DNA of 64,000 nt from NCBI RefSeq assembly GCF_028640845.1, contig NC_080540.1, positions 132,026,420 to 132,090,419 on the forward strand, read 5' to 3'. The stretch is from Ahaetulla prasina (taxonomy: Eukaryota > Chordata > Lepidosauria > Squamata > Colubridae). Of the stretch, positions 48,301 through 59,730 are shown one piece after another. The notes under the pieces are model-generated. The model did no database searches and was not told the DNA's origin. It was given only the letters and a program-made list of their open reading frames with translations. A program made the translations under genes and the position numbers. Position 1 is the stretch's first letter, and each line of letters starts with the position of its first letter.

Positions 48301-48950
48301 GCTAGATGGAAAGAAGATCAAAAAATTGGTATAATGCAAAGGGAGGAAAATTTAATAAAGCAAATTAGAAATCAGACCCAGGAGCATATAAAGAGATTGT
48401 ATAATGTGTTGCTTGAAATAGATTCGGAAAAGGATTTGGTAAAGGATTGTATGATAAAATGGGCACAGAATATTCAGGAACCAATAATGTTGGAAACATG
48501 GGAGAAAATTTGGGTTAGAAATGTTAAGTTTACACAAGCACAGAATTTAAGGAAAATTTTTATAAGATGTTTTATAGATGGCACTTAGATCCCAAAAAAT
48601 TATCATGTATGTATCCTAATATCCAAGCGAAATGTTGGAGGTGTGATTGTGATGATGCTACATATTTTCATATTTGGTGGACTTGCAAGAAAATTAAGGT
48701 CTTTTGGATAAGAATTTGGTGGATTATTCAAAATGTACTGAAGAAGAAGATAAAGTTCCTGCCACAATTTTTCCTTTTGGGAATTATAACGGATTGTACA
48801 GGGATTGAGACTATATTGATTCTGAATTTAATAACAGCAGCAAGACTGTTGATTGGACAATACTGGAAGAAGAAGAGATACCTACAATAGAAGAATGGAT
48901 ATTGAAAGTTATTAATTTGGCTGAGATGGCTAAAATCTCAGCTTTTTAAA
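45334..48950 (+). pseudogene. L1 ORF2, frameshifted
   Basis: Open blocks are 45334-45834 (endonuclease), 47022-47405 (RT core), 47645-48588 (after RT) and 48567-48890 (Cys-rich end); they lie in different frames. The first break is in the CCTTTTTGAAATG run near 45828. The second removes two bases from a TTCTCTGA-type run near 45908. Confidence 0.85.
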
Positions 48951-49179
48951 AGACAATACGCAGGAAAGATATTTAATTGAATGGAAAAATGGATTGATTA
49001 TCTACAAAACAGATATCAGATTAAGAAATATCAGATTGCCTTTGAATAATTAGAAAGTTATTTTATGTAATGGGGAGGGTTGGGAGATGAAAAGCTTTGG
49101 ATGTGGTTACTTGGATTGGAAGGGAAAATTTTATTCTATGTTTGGTTTATGTACAACAATACCTTGTGATTGACCCGGG

Positions 49180-49245
49180 AAGGGGGGGGGAGGGGGGAAG
49201 GGGGTTTTTTGGGAGGGAGGGGGGAAAAAAGGGGGAAAAATGTTT
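49180..49245 (+). repeat. L1 3' UTR polypurine G-rich tract
   Basis: Runs of up to nine G with short A or T spacers just before the poly(A) signal. L1 3' UTRs of vertebrates often carry such quadruplex-forming tracts. Confidence 0.8.
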
Positions 49246-49293
49246 TTGTTTTTTTAAAACTCTTTCAATAAAAAAAAAAATAACATGACCGTT

Positions 49294-49599
49294 GTCACTG
49301 GTTACGAGCTGCATAATTAATATCAAAGACTTAATATGGCTTTAATATGTTCCGGGTATGAATGCCAAATAAAAGTATCCCCCCCCTTTCACATTTTATA
49401 CCATATTGCCTCATTTAACCAAACTCCCTACCGTTAGCCCACAGATTACACTTTGCATTCCCCACCCACCCCCCAAGATAATTGTAGCTATTAAAACGTT
49501 CTCGCAACTGTCCCGTTAAAGTTTGTACTTATGCTTGGTTCTCTTACTTTAGGCAGCTAAAAGTCAATTACCTAGGAGAGTGAGAAATTACATTGCATA
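49294..49599. other. Stretch between L1 and the CpG-rich region
   Basis: AT-rich with short C-runs; nothing recognised. Confidence 0.4.
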
Positions 49600-49680
49600 T
49601 TAAAAAAAGAAAAAAAGAAAATGAACTGCCGGAGGAGGCGAGGGAGAACGTTCCTTTCGCTTCCCCTCTCCGGGTCCACA

Positions 49681-49694
49681 GTTTCTATGGCGAC
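49681..49694 (+). promoter_or_regulatory. X-box-like (RFX) motif
   Basis: GTTTCTATGGCGAC matches the imperfect inverted-repeat X-box pattern GTTNCYNNGGNAAC except for one base in the right half. RFX factors bind such sites, often in promoters of ciliary genes. Confidence 0.4.
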
Positions 49695-49740
49695 CGCCGA
49701 CACAATGTTCTATCCCGAGAATGTAGCGATTCTCACTTTG

Positions 49741-49781
49741 AACCAATCGGGATGGAGAGCGTTCCATCAGGAACCAATCAA
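49741..49781. promoter_or_regulatory. Two CCAAT boxes
   Basis: GAACCAATCGG (about 49740) and GAACCAATCAAG (about 49771) lie about 31 bp apart in the same orientation, the three-helical-turn spacing typical of NF-Y sites in CpG promoters. Confidence 0.5.
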
Positions 49782-50610
49782 GAGCGAAGCCTAGAAGATA
49801 GGCGCAATAAGGCGACAGTGCTAAGAGCTCTCGGCGAAGCTAGCGCGGGAGTCATACATCCCAGAGTCTAAGGTAGCGGGGGAGGGGAGAGGGAGGGTTA
49901 TGTGTGTGTGTTTTTGTAATTCCTACCCGGGATCGGAGCCCCTCAAGTACCCTTTGGGGAACACAGCATCCCATCTCCCCTAATAAAAGATTTTGGTACT
50001 TGGCTGGGAATGCCGGGGGGCAGTAACTGGGCCCAGAAGGGTGAAAACATTTTGAGTGATTGCCATTGAGACGGGTTAATCAACGTAATCCGAACGCATT
50101 ATATAAATTATAGGATCTTGCGGAATGTGAGGACCGAACTATAATACGAAAAGTATCCGCGGTAGTTTTTCCTTCGCGGAAAGAGAAGACAACCGAACCG
50201 GCTGCAAAAAGAAAACGAATCCGATGCAGTCGCCTTCGGGACAACCTACCCTTTGCCAGTGAGCGGAGAAGACAAAATAACCACTTGTTCCGAGATGTTC
50301 TGCTATCAGGCCCGCTCTGGAGGAAAAAGAGACGGAACCGGCCTTCGGCCTGCCAGAAATCTCCTTATCAGAAGCGGAGCATGCAAATAGGAGAGGCGAG
50401 CGGGATCACCAGGCACAATAGGAGAGGCGGGGGTGGCACCCAGCCGCTCCTGAACTGCACTGATCCGAGGAGCAGCCTGAGGGGGGGGGGAGAAAAAAAG
50501 AAACGAGAAGGAATTAGGGGCGGACTGAAAAGACTGTAGCTGGCCGGGTTGTGGAAAAGACGAGGCGGCGATTGATCCCAAGAGCCGCGGGTCGGGCAGG
50601 TGGTTTCTCC

Positions 50611-50667
50611 ATGTGGAGCCTCCAACCTGGAAAAGAGCTCGGAGAAGGCGGCGGACTCCGGCGATGA
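50611..50667 (+). promoter_or_regulatory. Upstream ORF overlapping the main start codon
   Basis: An ATG at 50611 opens 18 codons (MWSLQPGKELGEGGGLRR). Its TGA at 50665-50667 shares bases with the main ATG at 50664 (ATGA). This layout would favour termination-reinitiation or leaky scanning control of the small membrane protein. It matters only if the transcript starts upstream of 50611. Confidence 0.45.
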
Positions 50668-50751
50668 CCCAGCTAAACGAGACCCCGACTTATCCATCTG
50701 CCAACACTGATTCTATGGACAGTAATATAGTGGCCATTATTATAGCGACCA
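50664..50751 (+). CDS. Unnamed small membrane protein, exon 1
   Basis: An ATG with G at -3 in a CpG-rich region opens a 30-residue N terminus: MTQLNETPTYPSANTDSMDS followed by NIVAIIIAT. The donor is GTGAGT at 50752, phase 1. It carries one N-glycosylation sequon (NET). It joins in phase to 60460-60581 across a 9.7-kb intron, where the hydrophobic stretch continues. I do not recognise the family. A single-pass protein with a short N-terminal luminal or extracellular tail is the simplest reading. A short upstream ORF (50611-50667) overlaps this start. Confidence 0.7.
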
Positions 50752-53700
50752 GTGAGTATTTGCACGCCTGTCCCTCACCCTCTTTTTCTTTTCTTTTTTC
50801 CTTTGGGATTGATGTATTTGCCTTCGATTCTGTTTAGGAATGTAGAAAACTCGACTGCCTTTCCTCCCACTTCATTGTGTTGCCAAAAGCCATGCTCCTC
50901 TTCTGTTCTCCCTCTCTCTCTCTCTGTGCATGCACATGGTTAGTTTATAGCTGGGCTCTTCTGTGCTGCAGTTCTTGTGACTTTTTTTTTTTTTTTGGAG
51001 AAAAGTGGTCTAAGTAAATGCTCTCCAGGGTTATTAGGACTACAACTCCCAGCATTCTCAGACTCATGGTCAGGTTGGGGAAGGTTGAATTACAAATAGC
51101 ATATTCTGTTTATCTTGGTTCCAGAAGCAAACCCAGATTTCAGTTGCAGAAGTAATGTTGTACTCAGCCATTGTTTATTTGATCCTGGTTTGCTCACTAA
51201 TCACAGTCTGCTGGGTATATACATGGTATTAAGATGTTGACTGTGGCTATTTGGCACTGAACCCAAATCAAACCAAGCCGTATTGAGGCATAGTATAATG
51301 TGTGAATTAGCTAGTATCTTTGTGCATGGTGCTCTCTCGTGTCTTGTGTGAGAAGATGGGGAGAAATCTTTGTAGCTCCTTGGCAGGGAATTCTAATTTC
51401 ACATATGTGACTCATGGAGTACAAAGTTTATAACACAAATACAATGCAACAAAACAACCAAAAACATTATAAGAAAAACCTTTTGAAAAACAAGAAAAGT
51501 CATTAGAAGCCATAAACTGTTTATAATATGCCATGTGATTCATTATCAAACTGTTGACTTCAGAAATTGCCTCAGCCTTTGGACAAACTGATCAGGAGTC
51601 ATCATGGAGCCATGTGTTGCTGACATATTTGCCATAGGAACAGTCTGTGCTGTATCATGTATTAAGAAAAATATCAAAATCAAATGATTTAGGGCTGTAA
51701 TTAGGGCACCCAACATTTGCTTTTTTTTTCTTCTTCTTTTTTGTATTTTCTTTGCATACAAATATATTGATGGAGATCTATGTATAATGCTTTGTATTAT
51801 CAAGCCAAAATCAGAATAGATGCATTTATATTTTGAAAGCCACTGAAATATTTCTGACTAATGGGTAGACATCTTTGAAACTCAGTCTTGCACACTTCTA
51901 TAGTTCCATGAGAGGAAGGAGCAGGGGCAGTCGGATGGCCAATGGGATGCAAGATGTAAGGACTTGTGCTTCAGTAATCTCTGGAAGCCATACATTTATA
52001 TATCTCCTATAACAAATTGTGTTTTTATCCACACTAATAAAAAATTTAAAGAATTTTTTAAGCAAATAACAATTAGATCTTCCATTATCTAAATAATTCT
52101 GGGATTCCAGAATAATTGTAGACAGCCTGTCCCTTGCATCCTTTTTTGATGTGCCTATTTTGTTTCAGAAAGTGGAATGAAGAGAATTTGATCACATTTT
52201 ATAAAAAAAAATGTTGAGGTTTCAAAGTGTAACAGTGTCCTGTGACACTTATAGTCTCACCTAACCACAAATATTGACAAAGTTATCCATCCTTAGAGGT
52301 GGGTTTTGTTTTGGGTGTTGTTGTTTTGTTTTTTGTTTTACTTTTTTGGGATCTTTTCATGATTGTTCAGAGAGAAACCTTTCAATCAAAAAATGTCCCA
52401 AAATGCATAAGGTAGAATAATTAACAACAGTGTTAAAAACACGTTATAATTCTCATGAAATTTTATTTTTTAAAATTTGTGCTTACTTATAAATAAAAAC
52501 AAAAAGCACAGCATTAAAAACAACCATGCAAAGAAATCAATAGATAAATTGGAGAAACCTACCCTGCCCGATAGATAAAAGCATGCTAGTGACGACAGCT
52601 GGTATTAAATATATTTCCCAGGATAAAGAGTTCCACAGTTTGAATATATCTACTTAAAAACAACCTCCTCCATTCCCATCAAATGTATTGGAATAACACT
52701 GTCTGCAGAATTTGGTTTCAGAACATTTCTTACCCCAAGATCTCTCCAGAGGCCAAAGGCTACATTCAGTGTCACTTGAACATATATCTCTTTGCCCTGT
52801 CTCCTGTCTCAGATGTGTCCTGCAAAGCTCCCTGGTTTATTTTGTTCAATTAATAGGATTCTCATTGCATCCTAAACCATAAACTTTGAAGCCTGGGTTT
52901 GAAGAACATGCGAAGCTAAAATCAAACCAACTACATCAGAATTTAATGTGATGTGGGAATCACACCTGTGTAGCAAACAAATTAGAGGGTTGGATGAGAC
53001 CTCAAAGGTCATCTTGTCCAATATTTTGTCAACCCAGGAAGTCTACTTCTACAGCATTCCTGAAAGGTAGCCAAACAGTGATAGGTAGCCAAACGTTCAC
53101 AAACAGAGGTTTGGATCAAGAAATTCTTTCTCGTGTTTACCTTGATGCTTTCCCTTATCATTTGAACTGATTAAAGTTCAGACCTTTTAGGTGCAAGAAA
53201 ACATTTTTCTACTTATTTTGTGTGACATATACTTTAGAATATCTTCTCCTGGCTAAGCATAAATTCTCCCCTTTTTTCTTAGTCAATAGGGCCCTTGTTG
53301 TGTTACGCTTCAACCCCTCATTTTTCCCTGAAGCTCACTAGGTGCTGATCTCAGTTATGTTATTTGGAGAGAATGTTGGATGGATGGATGGATGGATGGA
53401 TATTTTTAAACTTTGGTGACCCAAATTGGATACAGTAATTTAGAGTCAATTGGCCAAATCCTCTAAGTGCTCTACTTGTGATGGTACCATATAGTTTTGC
53501 TCAAGTGTTTTTGACTACTGTATTTTCCCACATGCGTCAATGTTAATCCAGGGGCTATTGCTTCCAGTCTTGTTTATCTGTTTTATCTTAAAGCAGAAAT
53601 TTAATCTTGGTTGAACTTCATGTTGATAGTCTTGGCTTTGTTCTCCATCCTGCCAAATCAACATTGGCGAATTGGCTTTTTAAAATAAAATTATTCGGGG

Positions 53701-54201
53701 ACTTATAATTTAATTTGATCCTGCTTGCAACATAGTGCTGAGCAACCAAGTTTTTCCAGAGCAAATCAGAAAAGCTAATTTAAACTAATAAAATCCCAAT
53801 AAATACAAAACAGGTGAGAAGTATGCTGACTCCACTGGCTCTAAATAAATACCAGGTTTTATTTTTATTAACCTCCTTTATCTGGCCATATTTGATGCAG
53901 GTTATTTAAAATCAGTTTTCTACACATGAAGTCCCTAATCAGGAGGCTTAAATTAACATTTTTAATTAGAAAAATAGCAAAACAAATACTTTTTCAAAAT
54001 GTTCAATTTATTCTTTTTGAATATATGCCTCAATGGACAGATCCAAATTTTAACATTAATTTATGAGTTCTATTATTCTGACACTGCAGAGTAAAGTATA
54101 GTGCAGCAACCTGCTGTATTTTTTAAACTGTATTCACCCAAAGTCTTTATAAATATTTCCCAGCTCACCAGAAGTGATAGACTATATCTTCCAGAATTTC
54201 C

Positions 54202-54588
54202 CAGAAGGTTGTCCTCAACTTACAACCACAGTTAAGCCCAAAGAGAAATTTGTTAAGTGAGTTTTGCCCCATTTTACGACTTTTCTTGCCACATTTGTTA
54301 AGTGAATCACTGCAGTTGTTAAATTAGTAACACAGTTGTTAAGTGAATCTGGCTTCCCCATTGACTTTGCTTGTCAAAATGTTACAAAAGGATGTTTTTC
54401 ACGTGACTTCAGGATATTGCAGCTGTCATAAATGTGAGTCAGTTGTCAAGCATCAGAATGTAAATCATGTGACCATAGGGATATTGCAACAATCATACGA
54501 GTGAAAAATGGTCATAAGTCACTTTTTTTAGTGCTGTTGTAACTTCAAACAGTCACTAAACGAACTGTTGTAATTCGAGGATTACCTG
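54202..54588 (-). mobile_element. Non-autonomous Tc1/mariner-type element, copy 5
   Basis: Inverted relative to 3777-4171: GTTGTCCTCAACTTACAACC at the left and TGTAATTCGAGGATTACCTG at the right, followed by TA. Confidence 0.75.
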
Positions 54589-54717
54589 TAGAAATATTAA
54601 GAGTCATTGACCAATATATGTAAACACATCAGATTGTGAAAATAGAACCAAATGGAATTTAGCCAAAGTGAAACTGCTGGATTAATCTAAGAGCTGCCCT
54701 TAGTGATATTTGGCTTA

Positions 54718-54798
54718 TTATTATTATTTTTTTATTTGCATTTATATCCCGCCCTTCTCCGAAGACTCAGGGCGGCTTACACTATGTTAACCAATATT
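54718..54798 (-). repeat. L2-tailed tRNA SINE, short 3' fragment
   Basis: Only the tail region (ATATCCCGCCCTTCTCCGAA, GACTCAGGGCGGCTTACAC) with an ATT-rich run at its left end. A Sauria-type SINE follows directly. Confidence 0.7.
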
Positions 54799-54812
54799 TT
54801 AATGAGCTTCTA

Positions 54813-55174
54813 TTAGGGACGTGGTGGTTCAGTGACTAAGATGCTGAGCTTGTCGATCTAAAGGTTGGCAGTTCAGCGGTTCGAATCCCTAGTGCCGCCA
54901 ATGGGGTGAGCTCCTGTTACTTGTCCCAGCTTCTGCCAACCTAGCAGTTCGAAAGCATGTAAAAAATGCAAATAGAAAAATAGGGACCACCTTTGGTGGG
55001 AAGGTAACAGTGTTCTGTGCGCCTTTGGCATTTAGTCATGTTGGCCACATGACCACGGAGACGTCTTCAGACAGCGCTGGCTCTTCAGCTTTGAAACGGA
55101 GATGAGCACCGCCCCCTAGAGTCGGGAACGACTAGCACATATGTGCGAGGGGAACTTTACCTTTACCTTTACCT
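54813..55174 (+). repeat. Sauria-type SINE, copy 3 (full length)
   Basis: Flanked by a 14-bp target duplication with one mismatch (TTAATGAGCTTCTA at 54799-54812; TTAATGAACTTCTA at 55175-55188). The B-box GGTTCGAATCCC, the body (GGGAAGGTAACAGTGTTCTG, GGCCACATGACCACGGAGAC) and the BovB-like tail GAGTCGGGAACGACTAGCAC are all present, then (CTTTAC)n. Confidence 0.92.
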
Positions 55175-55627
55175 TTAATGAACTTCTACAGAAACAGATT
55201 ACAGTTGAGAACTTAATACTGTATCTTGTGCAGAAAGGAAGTGTTGTCATCTGATCTTTACAGGTGGTAGAAATCTGGGCATGCAAAAATAAAGAGGGGA
55301 AGTCCACCATCCAGAGCTCCTTATTTCCAGTCCTTTAAAAGCCAATGGGACTGCTGGGAAGTAAACATTCAGTAGAATTACAGATTCTAAAAGCTGGAAG
55401 CTTAGTCCTCTGCATTCAACAACTATTTAATTGCTCATATTTTCACTTCATTATGTGAGATACAGAAATTTCACTCAATTATTTGTCAAATGCTTCCCTC
55501 TTACTGAGCACTATGTAGAGTAGAATAAAGAAAGGCCTGCCCACGAATTTGTGTTCTAAGAATAAGGAAAAGGGAGAGGCAGGGATTAAGGGGAGAGGAA
55601 ATTGGTAAAGCAAAACCTGGTAAAAGA

Positions 55628-55635
55628 AATTCTTT

Positions 55636-55696
<61 letters not shown>

Positions 55697-55697
55697 T

Positions 55698-55738
<41 letters not shown>

Positions 55739-55745
55739 CTTTTCC
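55628..55745 (+). repeat. (TTTC)n and (CT)n microsatellite
   Basis: About 118 nt of pure pyrimidine: TTTC units, then CT units, then TTTC again. Confidence 0.95.
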
Positions 55746-57288
55746 TTTCTACATTAGAATCCAGGAATGAAGAAGTAATTTGGGAGGAGGGTCAAAACTT
55801 ATAAACAGCAGAAATAATTTTAGATTTAAGAAGAGCAGTTTGGGCTTACAATGCAAGCATTTTGACTGTAATCTCCTCATACTCCTATCAGTAGACCCCT
55901 AGGATAGCCTACTCCAACCTGATGCAGTCCATATTGTTGATATCATTTGCAGCCAGCACTGTTGAAGATAATAGGAGTTGTAACTTACTATACCTAGAGG
56001 TCACCAGTTAAAAGAGAAATGTTAAAGGGTATCTCTAAAATCCTATCTTCACTAGGAAGATCCCTAAGATATCTTGGTTATAGAGGGATGTACTTGACTC
56101 TTGACTAATATACTGTACCTGTAGCTGCATTAAAAGAAGAAAAAACCCTAGTATGGCAGAGAGAGCTATGCCTGAAAACTAGATTTTTAAGATAGAGGAT
56201 TATTTATTGATGCATTCAATATGAAGTCTAAAGATGCAAGGGCATTGCGGTCAAAATTTATACAACTGGATCTCCCAGTATATTTTGTTTGATTTAGAAC
56301 AACTGGAGAAAGGAATAAAACTCAAAGTTGAATAAGCAGCATAGCTCAGCAAAGCTTTATGCATTTTCACTTTACAGACCATTTTAACAGATTACCTCAG
56401 ATGACCCAACTCATATATTGCTATAAACAAACCTCTGAAAAAGTATGTGGTAAGGAAGGGGTGCCTAGGAATGGACTATGTCCACCGAAACAGTGTGTCC
56501 CATCTGATTAACCCTACCCATTAGATAATGGACAAGAGCAAATTCTTTTGTGATATTAAGAAATAAAGGTCAAGAGTGAGGAAACTAGGACTGTCTGGGG
56601 AAACAACTTTATTTTTTTTATCAGCTGTAAGAAAGATAGGCTTTCTGACACGGGTTTCCCAGTCTCATGACTTTCTATGCAGAATAAAAACTTGGAAAAA
56701 TTGTGTAGACTTGTTCCCTTTCCACAAAGAACAAGAACATGGAATGCCAATGAAGTATATCATGGTTTCATTTTTTTTCAACAACACACTATCTCTTATT
56801 CAATTTTTTTGTTGAACTGAATGGCTTCTATTGAGTATGTGGAGACAAATTCATCATGCCATTCTTATCCTGTTTTTTAGTACAGCAGCTCCCTGAAAAT
56901 GTAGAGAAGTTTCTCTGTATACTTAGGACATTTATTATTTATATATGTGTTCATAATATTGGCTTTATGAATAGTCTCTTCCCTCACCCACCCACCCAAA
57001 AAAATGGTTGGACATGTCTCTTCCCCAAAGGTTTGCAGTCAAAAGCCAGATTATGATTTCAGAGAAGAAATTTTAGCACTGTTCATCATGATATAAAACT
57101 GAATTATGGAGACTTAGAAAATTAATGATTTTTCCGAGTTGTGCAATGAAGTCATTGTTGGATTAGGAAGATCCAGATTCAAGTCTCCTTTTATTATGGA
57201 AGCTTGTTAGGAGTTCTTGTGCTAATCTCCTTAACTCTTTGTTCAACCTATCTCATAAGATTGTTGTGGTAGAGAATTTGGAGAAGGG

Positions 57289-58118
57289 AATAATAATAAC
57301 ATAGAGTTGGAAGGGACCTTGGAGGTCTTCTAGTCCAACCCCCTGCCCAGGCAGGAAACCCTATACCATTTCAGACAAATGGTTATCCAACATTTTCTTA
57401 AAAATTTCCAGTGTTGGAGCATTTACAACTTCTACAGGCAAGTTGTTCCACTGATTAATTGTTCTAACTGTAAGGAAATTTCTCCTTAGTTCTAAGTTGC
57501 TTCTTTCCTTGATCAGTTTCCACCCATTGCTTCTTGTTCTACCCTCAGGTGCTTTGGAGAATAGTTTGACTCCCTCTTCTTTGTGGCAACCCCTGAGATA
57601 TTGGAACACTGCTATCATGTCTCCCCTAGTCCTTCTTTTCATTAAACTAGGCATACCCAGTTCCTGCAACCGTTCTTCATATGTTGTAGCCTCCAGTCCC
57701 CTAATCATCTTTGTTGCTCTTCTCTGCACTCTTTTTAGAATCTCAGCATCTTTTTTACATCGTGGTGACCAAAACTGAATGCAATATTCCAAGTGTGGCC
57801 TTACCAAGGCATTATAAAGAGGTACTTCATGTGATCTTGATTCTATCCCTCCGTTTATGCAGCCCAGAACTGTGGTAGCTTTTTTGGCAGCTGCTGCACA
57901 CTGCTGGCTCATATTTAAGTGATTGTCCACTAGGACTCCAAGATCCCTCTCACAGTTACTACTATTGAGCAAGGTACCACATATCCTGTACCTGTGCATT
58001 TTGTTTTTTTGGCCTAAATGTAGAACCTTACTTTTTTCACTGTTTAATTTCATTTTGTTAGATAGTGCCCAATGTTCTAGTCTGTCAAGATCTTTCTGTA
58101 TTTTATCTACCACATCAG
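57289..58118 (-). mobile_element. CR1 LINE 3' part, copy 3
   Basis: The minus-strand frame 58185-57361 gives a long uninterrupted CR1 RT C-terminus: [80 protein letters not shown]. The FADD block and all upstream parts are missing (5' truncation). The 3' end at 57289 joins an AATAAT run. The best-preserved CR1 frame in the window. Confidence 0.92.
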
Positions 58119-58679
58119 CTCCTGGAGAAAAGGCAAGATATAAATTGAAAGAATGACAAATAATGTTATTTAAGGACGCTTGCATAATTATAAGTATGGA
58201 AAAGTTTGCTCATTGGTTTGCTTGTTTTGTTTGAAAATTTCTATTTCACCTTTCTTCAATAGAGTTTATAGGAAGACATTGAAATCCAGGTTGAAGCCTG
58301 GAGCCGGTTTAGGATTTCATGATCATTATTCCACCTATGGGCCTATCTCAGGTCCTTGTCAACCCATGACATCTTGGATTCTTATTCTTATAATTGGCTA
58401 AAGAAAAGAGCCAATAGTTCTGTAATCTCTTTGTCATAAACAAATGACTTCCTTCTAGTATTTAGATTGCTGGTGACAGATACTTTCTAGAGGTATAAAT
58501 ACATCATTAGAGTAGTCTGCTCTAGAGAAATAGCCTATAGAGAAAAATCCAAGGGATTCCTAAATACTCTATGAGATTCCTGATTGGCAGAGCTGGTGAT
58601 CATATCAAATCTCACACTGTGGAAGGATGAGATGGAAAGAGCCATTGAAACAATTGTACCTAAACACTCTCCTTTTGTT

Positions 58680-59150
58680 GTTGTTGTTAGTTGCGAAGCT
58701 GTGTCCGACCCATCACGACCCCATGGACAATATTCCTCCAGGCCTTCCTGTCCTCTACCATCCTCTGGAGTCCATTTAAACTCATGCCTACTGCTTCAGT
58801 GACTCCATCCAGCCACCTCCTTCTCTGTCGTCCCCTTCTTCTTTTGCCCTCAATCTTTCCCAGCATTAGGCTCTTCTCCAGTGAGTCCTTCCTTCTCATT
58901 AGGTGGCCAAAGTATTTCAGTTTCATCTTCAGGATCTGGCTTCTAAAGAGCAGTCAGGGTTGATCTCCTCTAGAACTGACTTGTTTTTTTGCCTTGCAGT
59001 CCAAGGGACTCGCAGGAATTTTCTCCAGCACCAGAGTTCAAAGGCCTCAATTCTTTGGCGCTCAGCCTTTCTTATGGTCCAACCTTCACAGCCATACATC
59101 GCAACTGGGAAAATACTCTCCTTAGCATTGTGGAAACAGAAATGCACCTT
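58680..59150 (-). mobile_element. BovB (RTE) LINE 3' end
   Basis: On the minus strand the C-terminal BovB reading includes YFGHLMRRKDSLEKSLMLGK and KRRRGRQRRRWLDGVTEAVG, ending near GVVMGRTQL. An upstream piece (59147-58929) has YGCEGWTIRKAERQRIEAFE and LWCWRKFLRVPWTARQ. The two are in different frames. A GTT run at 58679-58690 marks the 3' end. Confidence 0.92.
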
Positions 59151-59730
59151 GGGCTGTAATACATTGGGAATTCAGAATCTAAAATCAAATGTAACTAATT
59201 TTTTGGGGATGCTGCAGGGCAACTGCTGCAGGGTACTTGATAGTGATAGCCTTTACACCTTGGGTTATTTTGTGATGAATTTGCTAAGTACTTTGAGAAC
59301 GGCAGCTTCAAAGTAGTACTTGAGTTTACAACTGCAACAGATGTAGACAGAAAGATGGTGGTAGTTCTGACTAGTCGTGGTTTAAAGGATTAATTTAAGT
59401 TTCCAAAACCTGCAGATACAGACGAGATGGTTGCATCTGTTCAACTTACATCTTGTACCTTTGATCCATATTTATGTTAGCTATTAGCATCTAGCAAAGG
59501 AGGTCTGGGTGGGTTCAAAGCATAGTAGATGTTTAATTGTATCAGGGGCAGATATTCCTGTATTGGATAGTGGTGCAGACCCTCCTAAACAAGTCATAAT
59601 CTTTGGAGCTATGGATTATCAAACTGGTTGCATTCCTATTGCTGCAGTGATACATTTGCTATTTCAGCTATGGGCCTTTTGACTTCCTTGTTTTTCTCAT
59701 TGGCATTGGAGGTATCTTTAGCCTCTAGAA

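Larger units (their letters stand above)
43765..49280 (+). mobile_element. L1 LINE, nearly full length
   Basis: Flanked by a target duplication TAACATGACCGTT, 13-14 bp (43751-43764, 49281-49293), with a 3' poly(A) after TTTCAATAAA. A 5' UTR of about 560 nt leads to ORF1 from ATG 44323, broken early and open again at 44802-45344. ORF2 starts at 45334, overlapping the ORF1 stop. Endonuclease motifs: SWNVNGL, QETH, GIYAPN, LLGDWNGV, and LTDHSPVW near 46005. Reverse transcriptase motifs: NPGTDGL, YRPISLL, DQSGFIKGRQ, DAEKAFDRLHWDFLF, GTRQGCPLSPLLF and a frame-shifted FADDVVV at 47394. The C-terminal Cys/His motif CWRCDCDDATYFHIWWTCKK is at 48630-48690. Several frameshifts make it inactive as written. 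Confidence 0.93.
49600..50750. promoter_or_regulatory. CpG-rich promoter region
   Basis: A run of unmethylated-looking, CpG-rich single-copy DNA in an otherwise AT-rich window. It lies just downstream of the L1 and directly upstream of exon 1 of the small membrane protein gene. It holds an X-box-like motif, two CCAAT boxes and several GC-rich stretches. A TATA box is not evident, as expected for a CpG-island promoter. The gap between the CCAAT part (about 49.6-49.9 kb) and exon 1 leaves room for a second, possibly divergent or non-coding, transcript start. Confidence 0.6.

Noticed and set aside
54862..54900. Intact tRNA gene signal (A and B boxes)
   Set aside because: It is the tRNA-derived head of a Sauria-type SINE, with target duplications and a BovB-like tail.
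58180..58401. 73-codon + strand frame near 58.2 kb as a coding exon
   Set aside because: No splice context or family resemblance; single-copy intron sequence.
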